Below are positions 43,501 through 52,554 of a stretch of 64,000 nucleotides of DNA, piece after piece. The notes under the pieces are model-generated. The model was not told the origin of the DNA and searched no databases. It was given only the letters and a program-made list of their open reading frames with translations. Origin of the DNA: Metaphire vulgaris (lineage: Eukaryota > Annelida > Clitellata > Crassiclitellata > Megascolecidae); assembly GCA_018105865.1 (NCBI GenBank), contig CM030845.1:16390276-16454275 (forward strand), given 5' to 3'. The translations under genes were made by a program, and so were the position numbers. Within the stretch, counting starts at the first letter, position 1. The number at the start of each line of letters is the position of its first letter.

Positions 43501-44609
43501 CGAAGAGTATACACGAATTTGCCAAAAACTCCTTGGCGAATATTTTTACCCGAAATTCTAGATGATCCCCTCCCCTATTTCTGAACCCTGGCTACGCCAC
43601 TGGACTATATTCCTGGTAATAATATTTCGATCTTACTCAATGCATATAAAGCCGAGTTTTTGCCTACTAGATTCCGAAGCCAACTACTATAGGCCTATGT
43701 TTCATGTGTGTGTGGGTGTTACAGTCAAAAAAGCGTCAGTCATTGTGTGTAATGACCAATAGGGTCAGTCATTTCATGCAATGACTAACTTTCCCAAATA
43801 TTTATTTCACACTTTGACTGACCGCTATATTCGCTAATATAATCCTATAAGACTGCGATTTCCGCGTCTCAGGCTGCAGTTTAATGTGACCCTTATTGAA
43901 TATATCTACTCGCCCATTATTATGACTTGAACCCTTCTATGTATGTTACTCGAATTTCCTTTTGTCTTGCAATCGTACGTCCCAGCGTCCTTCAGCCGCA
44001 AATGATGAATGATCAGAACGTAAGAGCCATTTGTTGTAATGGCTTCAGCTCGTGAACTGAATTCACGAGAGAAATTTCTCGATATACTGTAGATTCGTTT
44101 GTCATTGGTGCTGTTAACTGGGAAGTAAAACCAGCCAAGAAGCTCAGTCTTTGCATCTTCTACTGTACACTGTAACTTCAACTGCTGACCTTTGCGAAGG
44201 GCAACATTGTATAGCAATGCACGTGTTGTACCTAAAACGAAGAACAACTAATTCAATCATAGAAATGTTCAGTCGCGGACGTCATTCGCCCGTTTGCACA
44301 GCCAACCGCCGCACAGTTACGATGCTGTGTATCATGACATGACATATTGAGTCTTGCCGTTTCTGAGTTGAACACTTGTACACGTATAGGCCTAACCTAC
44401 TAAGCACGGCTGTTTTGTTCTAGAATCTAGATTATGGATTCAATATGCTACTTTAAAAGCTAGCCATTAGAACAGTGAACAATTTTTCAATCATTCATTC
44501 AGTCCGTTAGTCAATCAGTCCGTAAGTCGTTGAGCTTTTACATACCATAGAAAGTCAGGACCAAAGAAATCAATATCAAAATTCCATGATTGCGCAAATT
44601 ATATTTCAT
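37107..44609 (-). CDS. Complete five-exon Ig-superfamily transmembrane receptor (gene model)
   Basis: Joining 44609-44546, 44231-43914, 40970-40605, 39757-39629 and 37843-37107 on the minus strand gives an uninterrupted frame of about 537 residues: signal peptide (about 1-22), Ig domain 1 (about 23-127), Ig-like domain 2 (128-250), membrane helix (about 262-284), then a cytoplasmic tail of about 245 residues rich in tyrosine motifs. Every junction is phase 1, as is usual for Ig-superfamily exons, and every intron has AG at its 3' end. Four introns separate the exons; three begin GT and the one after exon 2 appears to begin GC. Such proteins sit in the plasma membrane, bind ligands outside and signal through phosphotyrosine-dependent adaptors; here that is inference from architecture. 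The ligand is unknown and I cannot name an orthologue. A minus-strand AATAAA about 440 nt past the stop (36663-36668) is a possible polyadenylation signal. Introns contain hAT and LINE fragments. Confidence 0.8.
37940..38039. mobile_element. hAT-like element fragment (right end)
   Basis: Ends GTGAAATGACGCCACTG and carries the TTTGCC/AAATTTG-rich interior of the element at 41256-41538. The left end is missing. Confidence 0.55.
38350..38612 (+). pseudogene. LINE 3' end with ACAAG tail
   Basis: The plus frame reads LEKDIMQDTMPGSRKRGR, RKKWEDNIKEWTGLTIEQA and RSEDG before a stop, the C-terminal signature of endonuclease-RT LINEs, then a tail of ACAAG repeats. It lies in an intron of the receptor, on the opposite strand. 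Confidence 0.75.
38613..39628. other. Intron 4 sequence of the minus-strand receptor
   Basis: Contains a GC-rich patch near 38870-38920 and a repeat-like segment with GGGGCCCCCAAAAGTC near 39240; no supported gene. Confidence 0.4.
39629..39757 (-). CDS. Exon 4 of minus-strand Ig receptor: transmembrane helix
   Basis: This 129-nt exon follows TTTCAG and ends GAAG before GTATTAG, phase 1-1. It encodes a short acidic lead, then about 23 hydrophobic residues (core IIYISISFVIFVQIIILVVL) followed by the basic stop-transfer sequence FRKKK. A glutamine lies within the helix. It links the Ig exons to the tail in frame, making an asparagine codon at the upstream junction and an aspartate codon at the downstream one. 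There is no charged residue in the helix of the kind used to pair with ITAM adaptors. Confidence 0.8.
40040..40443. repeat. Polypurine (GA-rich) tract in intron 3 of the receptor
   Basis: About 400 bp of strongly purine-biased plus-strand sequence; its open frames on both strands result from composition. Confidence 0.75.
40538..40580. repeat. (TA)n microsatellite
   Basis: About 40 bp of TA dinucleotides, 25 bp inside the intron after exon 3 of the receptor. Confidence 0.9.
40605..40970 (-). CDS. Exon 3 of minus-strand Ig receptor: Ig-like domain 2 and stalk
   Basis: The exon starts after CACTTAG and ends before the strong donor GTAAGA, phase 1 at both ends, 122 codons. HISCEVLF and AIYRCHLRF supply the two Ig cysteines. 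The usual C-strand tryptophan is not obvious (a GPWEPQLVL stretch occupies that place), so this is a divergent C2-like fold. Sequons NSS, NDS, NFS, NVS and NMT are present. The last 30 or so residues, rich in Thr, Ser and Glu, would be a membrane-proximal stalk. A (TA)n microsatellite begins only about 25 bp into the following intron. Confidence 0.75.
41256..41538. mobile_element. hAT-like MITE
   Basis: Perfect duplication CTTGAAAA (41248-41255, 41539-41546); ends CAGTGGCGTCATTT and, inverted, CAGAGGCGTCATTT. Interior is built from irregular TTTTGGGCAAATTTT-like units. Confidence 0.75.
41547..42178. other. Intron 2 sequence with a Harbinger-like MITE end
   Basis: At 42061-42090 the phrase TTGACATAATTAATGGACAG CCCC resembles the right end of the MITEs at 24882 and 52917; no matching left end with TTA was found nearby. 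Nothing else supported. Confidence 0.4.
42179..42540. mobile_element. hAT-like MITE with internal tandem duplication
   Basis: Duplication ATCTTAAT / ATCTGAAT (one mismatch) and ends CAGTGGTGGCTCC / TAGTGGAGGCTCC (inverted). A unit of about 180 bp (from CCCTATACTTAATACTACAT onward) occurs twice in tandem inside. Confidence 0.65.
42549..43913. other. Intron 2 of the minus-strand receptor; LINE and hAT ends
   Basis: At 42878-42920 an antisense L2-like 3' end follows a (TAAG)n tail. A hAT-type right end CTGGCTACGCCACTG sits at about 43587-43601 without a recognised left partner. The frame at 43105-43368 is a proline/valine-rich composition effect of a GGTACAG-like repeat. Confidence 0.45.
43914..44231 (-). 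CDS. Exon 2 of minus-strand Ig receptor: Ig domain 1
   Basis: The exon follows the acceptor TTCGTTTTAG and encodes 106 residues of a V/I-type Ig domain. The B-strand cysteine is in KLQCTV, the core tryptophan in LLGWFYF, and the F-strand cysteine in the diagnostic DAGTYDC motif. Several N-glycosylation sequons (NST, NFS, NGS, NSS) suit an extracellular domain. The phase-1 exit expected from the other exons falls before GCGAGT, so a GC-AG intron is the best model. A GT lies a few bases later (GA/GTAGAT) but would give phase 2 and break the frame with exon 3. Confidence 0.8.
44546..44609 (-). CDS. Exon 1 of minus-strand Ig receptor: start codon and signal peptide
   Basis: The ATG at 44609-44607 opens a 21-codon stretch beginning MKYNLRNHG followed by the hydrophobic core ILILISLVLTF, a typical secretory signal peptide with a basic N-region. 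A G lies at position -3 of the ATG. The exon ends one base into a codon, directly before GTATGT, a good splice donor. Joined to the next exon the split codon gives glycine. It is too short to be seen as a long reading frame; it was chosen because hydrophobicity, donor and phase all agree. Confidence 0.78.
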
Positions 44610-44987
44610 CTCAAATATTCGTCGAACTGAGCGTAAAATCTAAGGACAAACGCTTTTGTCCAACTGACAGGCTAAATGTATTTCAAGTTAATATACGTGA
44701 TGTCAGTCTGATCATTTCAAAGATGTTTTTTATTAGCCACTACAAACTCTTATTGTGGTAAGTTGCCGAAAGAAAGTTGTTTTTAGGTCCAATTTTAACA
44801 CTGTGGCTGATTGCGAAAGTCAATGATAATCTCCACAGAAGGTAAAAGCAAAACTGATCATATAAACCTAGACACTATGAACATAGTGAAGTAAATAATA
44901 AATTAGGGTCATATATAGTCCCTTGGAGGACCTTTGTATTCGCTTTCGTGGCCATATATCATCTGCCATGCTGGTGACTAGTAGATT

Positions 44988-45228
44988 CAGTGGCATAGCC
45001 AGGATTTCCGCAGAGGGGGGGTTGGTCTTGGTCGTGACCAACTTTCCAAAATCAATCTTGGCAAGCAAAATAACAAAAACAAAATAAATGTCGTCAACGT
45101 ACCATCTAAGAGGGTTACAACCCCAAAATCGCGTCCAAAAAATAAAGGATGCATGGAAGCACGTTAACAAAATTTCCGTCGACGGTCAAGGAGATTTTAA
45201 TCCCCAACTCCCCTGGGGTACGCCACTG
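44988..45228. mobile_element. hAT-like MITE
   Basis: Perfect duplication AGTAGATT (44980-44987, 45229-45236); ends CAGTGGCATAGCCAGG and CAGTGGCGTACCCC (inverted). Related to the element at 59544-59851. Confidence 0.75.
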
Positions 45229-45566
45229 AGTAGATTAATTAGCCAAGTCAGTGCGTGCCTATTAATCATTAGCTGTCAGTAACTCTAAAGGCTAAAGACG
45301 GAACTCATTACTAATCACTATTGATAAGCTAGACGTAATGAGGTTATTATATTGCATTAGTTGGTAGGTCGTGCGTAGCTTGTCTGCTGTTGGTTGTGTT
45401 AATGTTTATGATCGACAGTTGGGGCAACGGTTGGCTTCCTCTGGACGCGCGCTCAACAACGGAACATTACGAATATCATACGGCGTCTAGACCAGTGTTT
45501 CGCAAACTGGGGTCCGCGGTCCTATAGGGCAGTGGTTCTTGAACTTTTTCAGGCCACGGACCGGTA

Positions 45567-46543
45567 TAGTGAATTAAAATGAATCCCCTTAAAGATGAAT
45601 CCCCAAGTCATTTTTATACGTGTAATAAAGACTCCCCACCTCTTTATTCCATGTAGAATATTAACTTCCTCTTAATTATTATAACTCTCCTATATATAGT
45701 GACACGAAGTAAAATTTATAAATTGATTTCATGAGATATTAAATTGTGCAAAAGTACAAGAGATGAAGTTACGGTAATGAAATACAATATTCAAACAGGC
45801 AATGAGAGTAGCGTTTATGTAAGTGCAGAAAAAGTATTAATCAAAAACATATATTTTAAGGATCTGTAAACGTATAAATTTCGTATACAAATGTGCTGCC
45901 TTGTCTGTCTTTGTTAGTTGTAAATTTTCTATCCAGATTACTCCAGGAGATTCCTGTAGGCCTATGGCGAGTTATGTTCAATTACTTCGCTAATGACGAT
46001 GACGGTTTCTCTTTCCTTAAACGGCTTCAAATTACACATATGCTGCTTGCACTTTCGCGCACCTTTAGAACCATTAAGCTGGCAAATGCTGGTGTCGTAT
46101 ATTGAAGTAATTTTGTGAGGTCCAAGCCATGGTGTGGTATATTTACCTTTTTGTCTGTCCGCTCTTTTCAAGTTCATCAAAAGTATTTTATCGCCTATAT
46201 AGTCGTCTAAAGGTGTGCTTAAAATTAAGCCGTTTGTTGTATTCCTCATACTGCTTGACTTGAGAATTGGCCATAGACTTTGTTACTGAAACGTTAACAG
46301 CATTACGAATGTTTGTTATAACATCGACAACGTAACGGACGTTGACTTCGTCAAATTCGTGGTTGCCTGGAACGACTGAGTCTGTCGAATACTTCACGTC
46401 TGTTTTACTATCCAAGTAGCATATGGGGAGTAGAAATTCTATACAGGGATTCTTTATTATACGTATAATAGTGAGGTGGGGTTCATTATTCCACGTGTAA
46501 TAATGAGGGGATTCATTTTTCAGAGGATCATTTTAATTCACTA
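45567..46543 (-). mobile_element. TIR-bounded element with Gypsy/Ginger-type integrase remnant
   Basis: Inverted ends TAGTGAATTAAAATGA extend, imperfectly, for about 70 bp and include TGAATCCCC and ACGTG(T/G)AATAA. Inside, minus-strand frames (46415-45962) encode the C-terminal part of a Gypsy-type integrase: VKQYEEYNKR, GDKILLMNLKRADRQKGKY, WLGPHKITSIY and CKQHMCNLKPF. A Gypsy-like integrase between TIRs is the definition of Ginger-type DNA transposons. The catalytic core is deleted; a 4-5 bp duplication could not be fixed. Confidence 0.6.
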
Positions 46544-46595
46544 CACCTGCAATAACTTTTTCCTGAAGCTGGCGGACCACAAGCCTAATGGGGGG

Positions 46596-46655
<60 letters not shown>

Positions 46656-47412
46656 GTATTCACAAAATGTAGGTTATGATATGATTAAGGATGTGCAGTA
46701 AGAATTCTATATTTTAGTTTTTAATTAAAACACCAGGTAAAAATAGAAGAAAAAACCACGAAAGTCCTCAAAAATTAAGTTTATCAAGCCAGAGTGACAA
46801 TGTGCTTGTTTACTCTTAGCAAGTAGATCAATACGAGGCTTGGTGTAGCTCAGAGCGATTTGCAGTGAACTACTGACATTCAAACGATTCTCTTGCCATT
46901 GATCTTTATTTAGACCATTATTCGTTTTAAAGCTATAGCGTCTGTATGCGTGTCTCATGCAGCCGAAAGATCGAGAATAATCAGGGCGTCACCTTTCCTC
47001 TGTGAGGTTCTGTCCATGCACAAAAATTACAATATTGGTTTGAAAAGCGAGTAGAGCAGTTTCAGTCGACTGAAACTCACTGTAGGCAGATTGAAAAGGG
47101 AGATAAAAAGAATTGTTGCATAAGTGTCTGTCAATTCGTCTAGTTTGAGAAGCTTTGATATAAAGTGCAAGTTTGATACCGGTCTGTAGTCTGTAGGGCC
47201 TAGTTACTTAGGCTATTATCGGTGTCAAGAAAGGCATCGGCCTAAAGACTATCGTTGCCTTAAAGTTAAACAGCAAATATTTTCAAATAGATTTGCAAGA
47301 ATAAAATAGGAAGAACAATTTTGCTTAAAGTTTATAAAGTGAAGCTGCCATTGAGTTTAGTTTAGAGAAAGATCGTTCGTATTTTGCATTGAATGTTGTT
47401 CTATTGATAGAA
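46544..47412. other. (TA)n and unassigned sequence
   Basis: (TA)n at about 46600-46651. The rest, up to the signal-peptide exon, shows no supported feature; promoter elements of the second plus-strand receptor would lie here but no clear motif was seen. Confidence 0.4.
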
Positions 47413-47482
47413 ATGCTTCGTCATCGCGGCCTATCATTTGCGCTATGGACAACGGCAGTCTGCATACTCTTCTGCGCAGTTG
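47413..47482 (+). CDS. Signal-peptide exon of a second plus-strand Ig receptor
   Basis: ATG at 47413 opens 23 codons beginning MLRHRGLSFA with hydrophobic core ALWTTAVCILFCAV, followed by one G and the donor GTAATT (phase 1). Basic N-region, hydrophobic core and small residues near the end are typical of a signal peptide. The only downstream plus-strand exon that fits is the Ig exon at 53746, giving an aspartate at the junction. A Helitron begins 16 bp after the donor. Confidence is limited by the short length and the 6.3 kb gap. Confidence 0.55.
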
Positions 47483-47498
47483 GTAATTAGAAGTTTAA

Positions 47499-49225
47499 TC
47501 TTATTATATAATTCTCGATGTCCGGCGAATCTGTCTGTCGGTCACCATACACGGCAGATTTTGCAAGACGCTGTTGCCATAACAACGAAATTGTTTAATC
47601 AAAACTGTATAAACAACTCAGCGTTTAACGAAGCGTCTCAATTGCAGCTCAAATCCCCGTTCCCCCTTCCCTCTCCCCATTCCTCTCCCAATCGCCCCGG
47701 CCCCAACCCATCTCCGCCCCGGCCCAACCCATCTCCGCCCCGCCCTACCCCACAGGCCCCAAACCCCCGTTTCCCCTTCCCTCTCCTCATCCCTCTCACA
47801 ACCCCTTCCCTCTCCCAATCGCCCGGCCCAACACATCCCGCCCCGGCCCCAGCCCATCCCGCCCATGCCCCAAACCATACCCGCCCCGCGCTACCCCACA
47901 GGCCCAAACCCCCGTTCCCCTTCCTCTTCCATCCCTCCCTCAAACCCCCTTCCCTCTCCCCATCCCTCTCCCAATCGCTCCGGCCTCACACATCCCCGCC
48001 CAGGCCCCAACCCATACCCGCCCCGCCCTAACCCACAGGCCCCAAACTCCCGTTCCACTTCCCTCTCCCCATCCCTCTCCCAAGCGCCCCGGCCCTAACC
48101 CATAACCGCTCCGCCCTACCCCACCGGCCCCAAACCCCGTTTCCAAACCTACACAACGCTGCTCCGAAAACCCGTACAACCCACTTTCCTCCTCCCAAAC
48201 CTCCCTCCCTCTCCCAATGCCCTGCCCCCCGTTATTATATATATTTACTCCTTCCTAACCTCAATACCTATTTTTTTAAATTTAGCCCTTCAAGTGGGGA
48301 TTACATTTTCAGAAGCCGTCACCGTACTAGGGATTTAATTTTTGGAAAAGCGTTCTTCAGAAATGATTGCTGTAACGTTTTAAATTTTCTATATCTCAGG
48401 CTATATAGGAGCTAAAAAGATGAGGTTTGCACCATTGTTTAGATTGTTTATTCCTCTTTCTAACCGTCCGTGCAAAACAAAAAAATGGGGGTAGAGTCCA
48501 CTTTACGGCTTAAAATATCACCCTCTCCCCCAAAAAATCTCAAAGCCCCCTAACAAACAATTTTCTGCGGTAACCCCACTTTGTTCAGCGGCAAAGTTGT
48601 AAAGGGATGTCAGAGGAACAAAATAAACAAAAAGTTTGAAAATCGGTTAACATTTGGAAAAGATCTATCAATTCTAACCCGATGACCCCAATGTTTGAAC
48701 ATAAATATTATGAGCGAATTTCGCGAAAGTTTTGAATTCTGAGAGAGTTTCCAAATTTTTTTGAATTTGCTATATCTCAGGCTGAATAAGAGCTAAGAAG
48801 ATGAGGTTTGTACCATTGTTTAGCTTTTTTATTCCTCTTTCTAACCGTCCGTGCAAAACAAAAAAGTCTAACGTTCACGAACTTTCCGACAATCAAGTGA
48901 GAATGAGGAGCAGGCTGTTGCTCGGCGTGCAAAAGCAGCACAGCAAACAAGAGAATCAAGCACTGCATGTCGTTCGACACTGCCAAATCAGTACACTAAC
49001 GTTGACTATCAAGTTTCAGAAAATTCATGCGAATGGGCGTTAACTCGGTTGAAGGAAAAGGCGGCGAGTTAAGGACAATTAATTGCGCAAAATGCTATTG
49101 CATTTGCGCAAAATCGGGTGGTAAAACAGCCAATCTCCCCCGTCATAAAATGCTATTGCATTTGCGCAAAATCGGGTGGTAAAACAGCCAATTCCCCCCG
49201 TCATTTTTGACGGGTAAACACCTAG
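47499..49225 (+). mobile_element. Non-autonomous Helitron, copy H2
   Basis: Begins A|TCTTATTATATAATTCTC and ends with hairpin CCCGTCA-TTTT-TGACGGG (49197-49214), TAAACAC, then CTAG|T. It matches H1 in inverse orientation, with a C-rich minisatellite (47655-48235), a duplicated block of about 90 bp (near 48390-48480 and 48770-48860) and, near the 3' end, a tandem 58-bp duplication (49085-49200). No Rep/helicase frame. It sits in the intron after the signal-peptide exon. Confidence 0.8.
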
Positions 49226-49499
49226 TAATAGAATAATTTTCTGGGAGTTTTGTTGACAGACTCGCTATGCTGCTTCATTAGCGTCTAGCGCAACTAAACT
49301 AATTCCGTAATGAATTGCTTTTGCTGTGGAAATTTGTTGCGAATTTATTTGGACCAAACTCCTTCTTTGTATATACAAACTGCTTAAACAGACCCAATTT
49401 GATGCGCAGTGGTGGCTGTAATACTAGTGGTGGGCCAATAATTACACTCGTAGAAACAATGTTTGTTTAGATACATGCTTCATATTGAGTCGAGGTGGG

Positions 49500-50400
49500 C
49501 AGTTTTTTGCTTTTGCCAGTGTTGACTTCTGGCTCAGCTGTCCCACGCGCACAGAATGCATGGCTTTTTGTGTAGCCTTTCTGCTGACCAAGCAGCATAC
49601 AGATCTCCACATACCATCCAGTTATATTCTTTGTATCTGATCTTGGTCAAAACACGTTGAAACTTTTCATAGGTTTCCTTCAGCCGTGTTGAGTATGCTA
49701 CTGGAACGGATCCATAGTCATTTCCATTGATAAGTAAAACAGCTTTCAAACTAGTTTTAGACAATTCAATGAACAGTCTCCAATCTCTGGCACTTTATTT
49801 GATTCGAGGCTCCTAAACGGCACACAAGTTCAGGAACGTCACAGCAAAACATCAGACCATCTGCTACAAAATAAGGTCAAAATTCTTCTTCCCGATGTCT
49901 GTGCCATCAGTTTGTTGTGCCTGGATAAAGTAAATTCTTTGCACTTAATCTCGAACCAAGAAGCTCTTCACAATCTTTTGTAAGGTTCAGTTCTCTCGCC
50001 AAGTCATTGAGTTCGTCAAAAACTGCAGCAGGTGCACGTGGGTTCGACGGGCCACGGGGTATTTCCAGGGTCTTGTTATGGCTCTCAGTGGGCCTGCTGT
50101 AGTTATTCTGACAAATCTTAGTGTTAAAGTTTATTGCAATCTGAAGACAGAGTCATAGCGCCTTTCAGCTTCAGTTTTACTGCAAGGGCGGATAAAAACC
50201 AGTTGGACAAGAGTCCAGCAGACACGAGAAAGAAAACTCAAACTGGGATTTACTAAAACAATCCTTGTTATCAAAATAATAGTCACTTTTTTCATCTCTT
50301 TTGTGTCGTCAATGGGCGAGAAGGGCAAAAGAGGTTGATTAACGGACGACATTCTACGCCGCAGAGCCGCTCTCTTGTAATTCAGGTTCACAGCTAGCGA
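49500..50400 (-). pseudogene. Remnant of an unrecognised transposon-type protein
   Basis: Minus-strand frame 49764-49534 reads AVLLINGNDYGSVPVAYSTR, LKETYEKFQRVL, WMVCGDLYAAW and KPCILCAWDS. The CGDL and CxxCxWDS signatures recall a protein common in repeat families of invertebrate genomes, but I cannot name the superfamily. Further broken coding sequence may extend to 50391. Confidence 0.45.
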
Positions 50401-50715
50401 CCAAGATCTCGTACACAGTTCAACTAAGCCATTCTAAGGCGCCTGGGGGACCAAGCGGCAGCGGGATGAGAAAAGGGAATCAAGGCGTTCTGCCGTAGAA
50501 GAACGGAATGTCTGGTAGTCGCTGACCTCTCGTCTGACAGGACAATGAGTTGAAGACCGGGAACTAAAAGCGTCGGCGACGGGTGACAAAGTGATTTGGC
50601 GATGGACGACGCCACTCAACTCCTATAAGCACCCGAGAGAAACCGGGTTTGCCAAAACGAATGCCCGAATCCTACCAGAAACAGATTCACCTCTTTCAAT
50701 TGACCTTTCTCCATA

Positions 50716-51031
50716 CAGTGGCGTAGCGATGGAGTGGCAATGGAGGCGAACCGTCCTAGGCGGCACTTTAGAATATTTTCGGGTTTTTATGCATGTCCTT
50801 TGCTAAAAATGCGACTTTTGCTTGTCAAGATTTGTAGGAAGTTGAATGAGGGTGGAAGGCGTCAACAGGGGCGGCATTTTCGGGTTTTATAGATAAGAGC
50901 ATTTTTATTTTACAAAATGTGAAGACTTTTTTGCTTGTCGAGATTTTTGGGGAGTTGTTGGAAGTTATATTTTTCGGAGGCGGCACTTTTTATTTTCGCC
51001 CCAAGCGGCACTTTGCCTCGCTACGCCACTG
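50716..51031. mobile_element. hAT-like MITE
   Basis: Flanks TCTCCATA and TCCCCATA (one mismatch); ends CAGTGGCGTAGCGA perfectly inverted at the right. Same family as 28031-28411. Confidence 0.75.
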
Positions 51032-51179
51032 TCCCCATAATCCTTGTCACTGTTTCCTAAAGCGAAACATTGCCTTGTCATTGAACCGGATCTTCTGCAG
51101 ACGGATTTGATAGCATTGTTATATTAGACGTGGACTTTAAAGCCTAACGGTCAAATAGTAGAATTGTTATTCATTAATT

Positions 51180-51448
51180 CATTCTTGGACGATTTCTATA
51201 GCGCTGTAACAAGGCTGAGGCCCACAACAAAAGCGCTTTCACATCTCAACTATACCCCAACCCAAACAGATGCGTTTTTAAGCTCTTGATGAAGTGCTCA
51301 GGAGTATTAGCCGTGGTGACATCGTCGGGAAGAGTTATTGTTATTATTGTTATTGTTATTGTTATTATTATTATTGTTGTTGTCATTATTTTTTATTGGT
51401 AGTAGTAGTAGTAGTAGTAGTAAGTAAGTAGTAGTAGTAGTAAGTAAA

Positions 51449-51483
<35 letters not shown>

Positions 51484-51489
51484 AGTAAA

Positions 51490-51582
<93 letters not shown>

Positions 51583-51592
51583 CAGTAGTAAC
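51180..51592 (-). repeat. L2-like LINE 3' end and (AGT/TTA)n microsatellite
   Basis: 51180-51335 contains the antisense 3' region typical of L2-like copies (TCTATAGCGCTGTAAC, AGCGCTTT). From about 51337 to 51592 there are TTATTG then long AGT/AGTAAGTA tracts; the poly-Leu/Thr frames are artefacts. Confidence 0.7.
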
Positions 51593-51717
51593 CACTGTTC
51601 TACTCGGTTGTAGGGCCAACGAGTACAGGCAAGTTTTGGATTCATTTGTAAGTTTTGTATTCATGTATGTGACTGGGTCACTAGATAGTTTATGATAGAG
51701 TGGCAGTTATGCTAAAC

Positions 51718-52182
51718 TAGAGCTGTACCGATTAATCGGCAATATTCACAATCGGACCGATTATTAGGACAATCGGAACAATCGGTAATCGGGTGCCAGT
51801 CCGGTGCCGATACCGATTAATCGGTAACACTTGTTTTCTGGCCGATTATTAGGATAATTGGAACAATCGGTTATAAATTACAATGTGAACATAGAAATTT
51901 AAAAATTGACATAATAAGTATTGATAGCAAAATCATTATTCATTAATGATCAAGCACACATTATGCATTGAATCTCTTGGCAAACCTCGAATTGAACCTG
52001 CATACGGAGGGCATGTGCATTTACGCTACACTTTTATGGCAAATTTGATTGCATGACCATTAAAAACGCCTGATTTGGAGAATTCGACAGATAATCGGTA
52101 TCGGCAAAACAATCGGTTGTCTAACAATCGGAACAATCGGTAATCGGAACAATCGGCAAAATGTGCAATCGGTACAGCTCTT
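51718..52182. mobile_element. hAT-like MITE with AATCGG repeats
   Basis: Perfect duplication TGCTAAAC (51710-51717, 52183-52190); ends TAGAGCTGTACCGATT and AAGAGCTGTACCGATT (inverted). Both subterminal regions repeat AATCGG/CCGATT many times, as transposase-binding regions often do. No coding capacity. Confidence 0.75.
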
Positions 52183-52190
52183 TGCTAAAC

Positions 52191-52554
52191 ATTTTATCAC
52201 GTATATGTATGAGGAATTTTGACTGTTCAATGCTAAGGAATGTATGTCAACAGCCCTGCGTTGTAGCCTAAAGTCACCGCTGGTGAGAATATTTTTCATA
52301 CGTAACCTCAATGCTAAGAATTCAGAGTGTAGAGTTCACAGTCTGTGTTAACCAGTGGGGAAAGTGAAAAATGCAAGCGAAATGCATATGCACCTGATAA
52401 CTTGTATAGGAACCTTATTCTATTTCCTTAACCATATTGAACGCAAATTTTAAGCGATATAATTATGCAAACTTATAACTAACAATTATATTATCATCGT
52501 TTTGCTGTCTAATTATAGGATTACTTATGTTACAATCATCAGCAGCATTGTCAT
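52191..52554. other. No recognised feature
   Basis: Unique-looking AT-rich intron sequence between the hAT element and the LINE tail. Confidence 0.4.

Noticed and set aside
45492..45566. Complete hAT elements starting CAGTGTTTCGCAAACTGG and CAGTGGTTCTTGAACT
   Set aside because: Left termini look genuine, but no matching right ends with an 8-bp duplication could be located.
51307..51664. Poly-Leu/Tyr/Thr frames
   Set aside because: AGT/AGTA microsatellite read in three frames.
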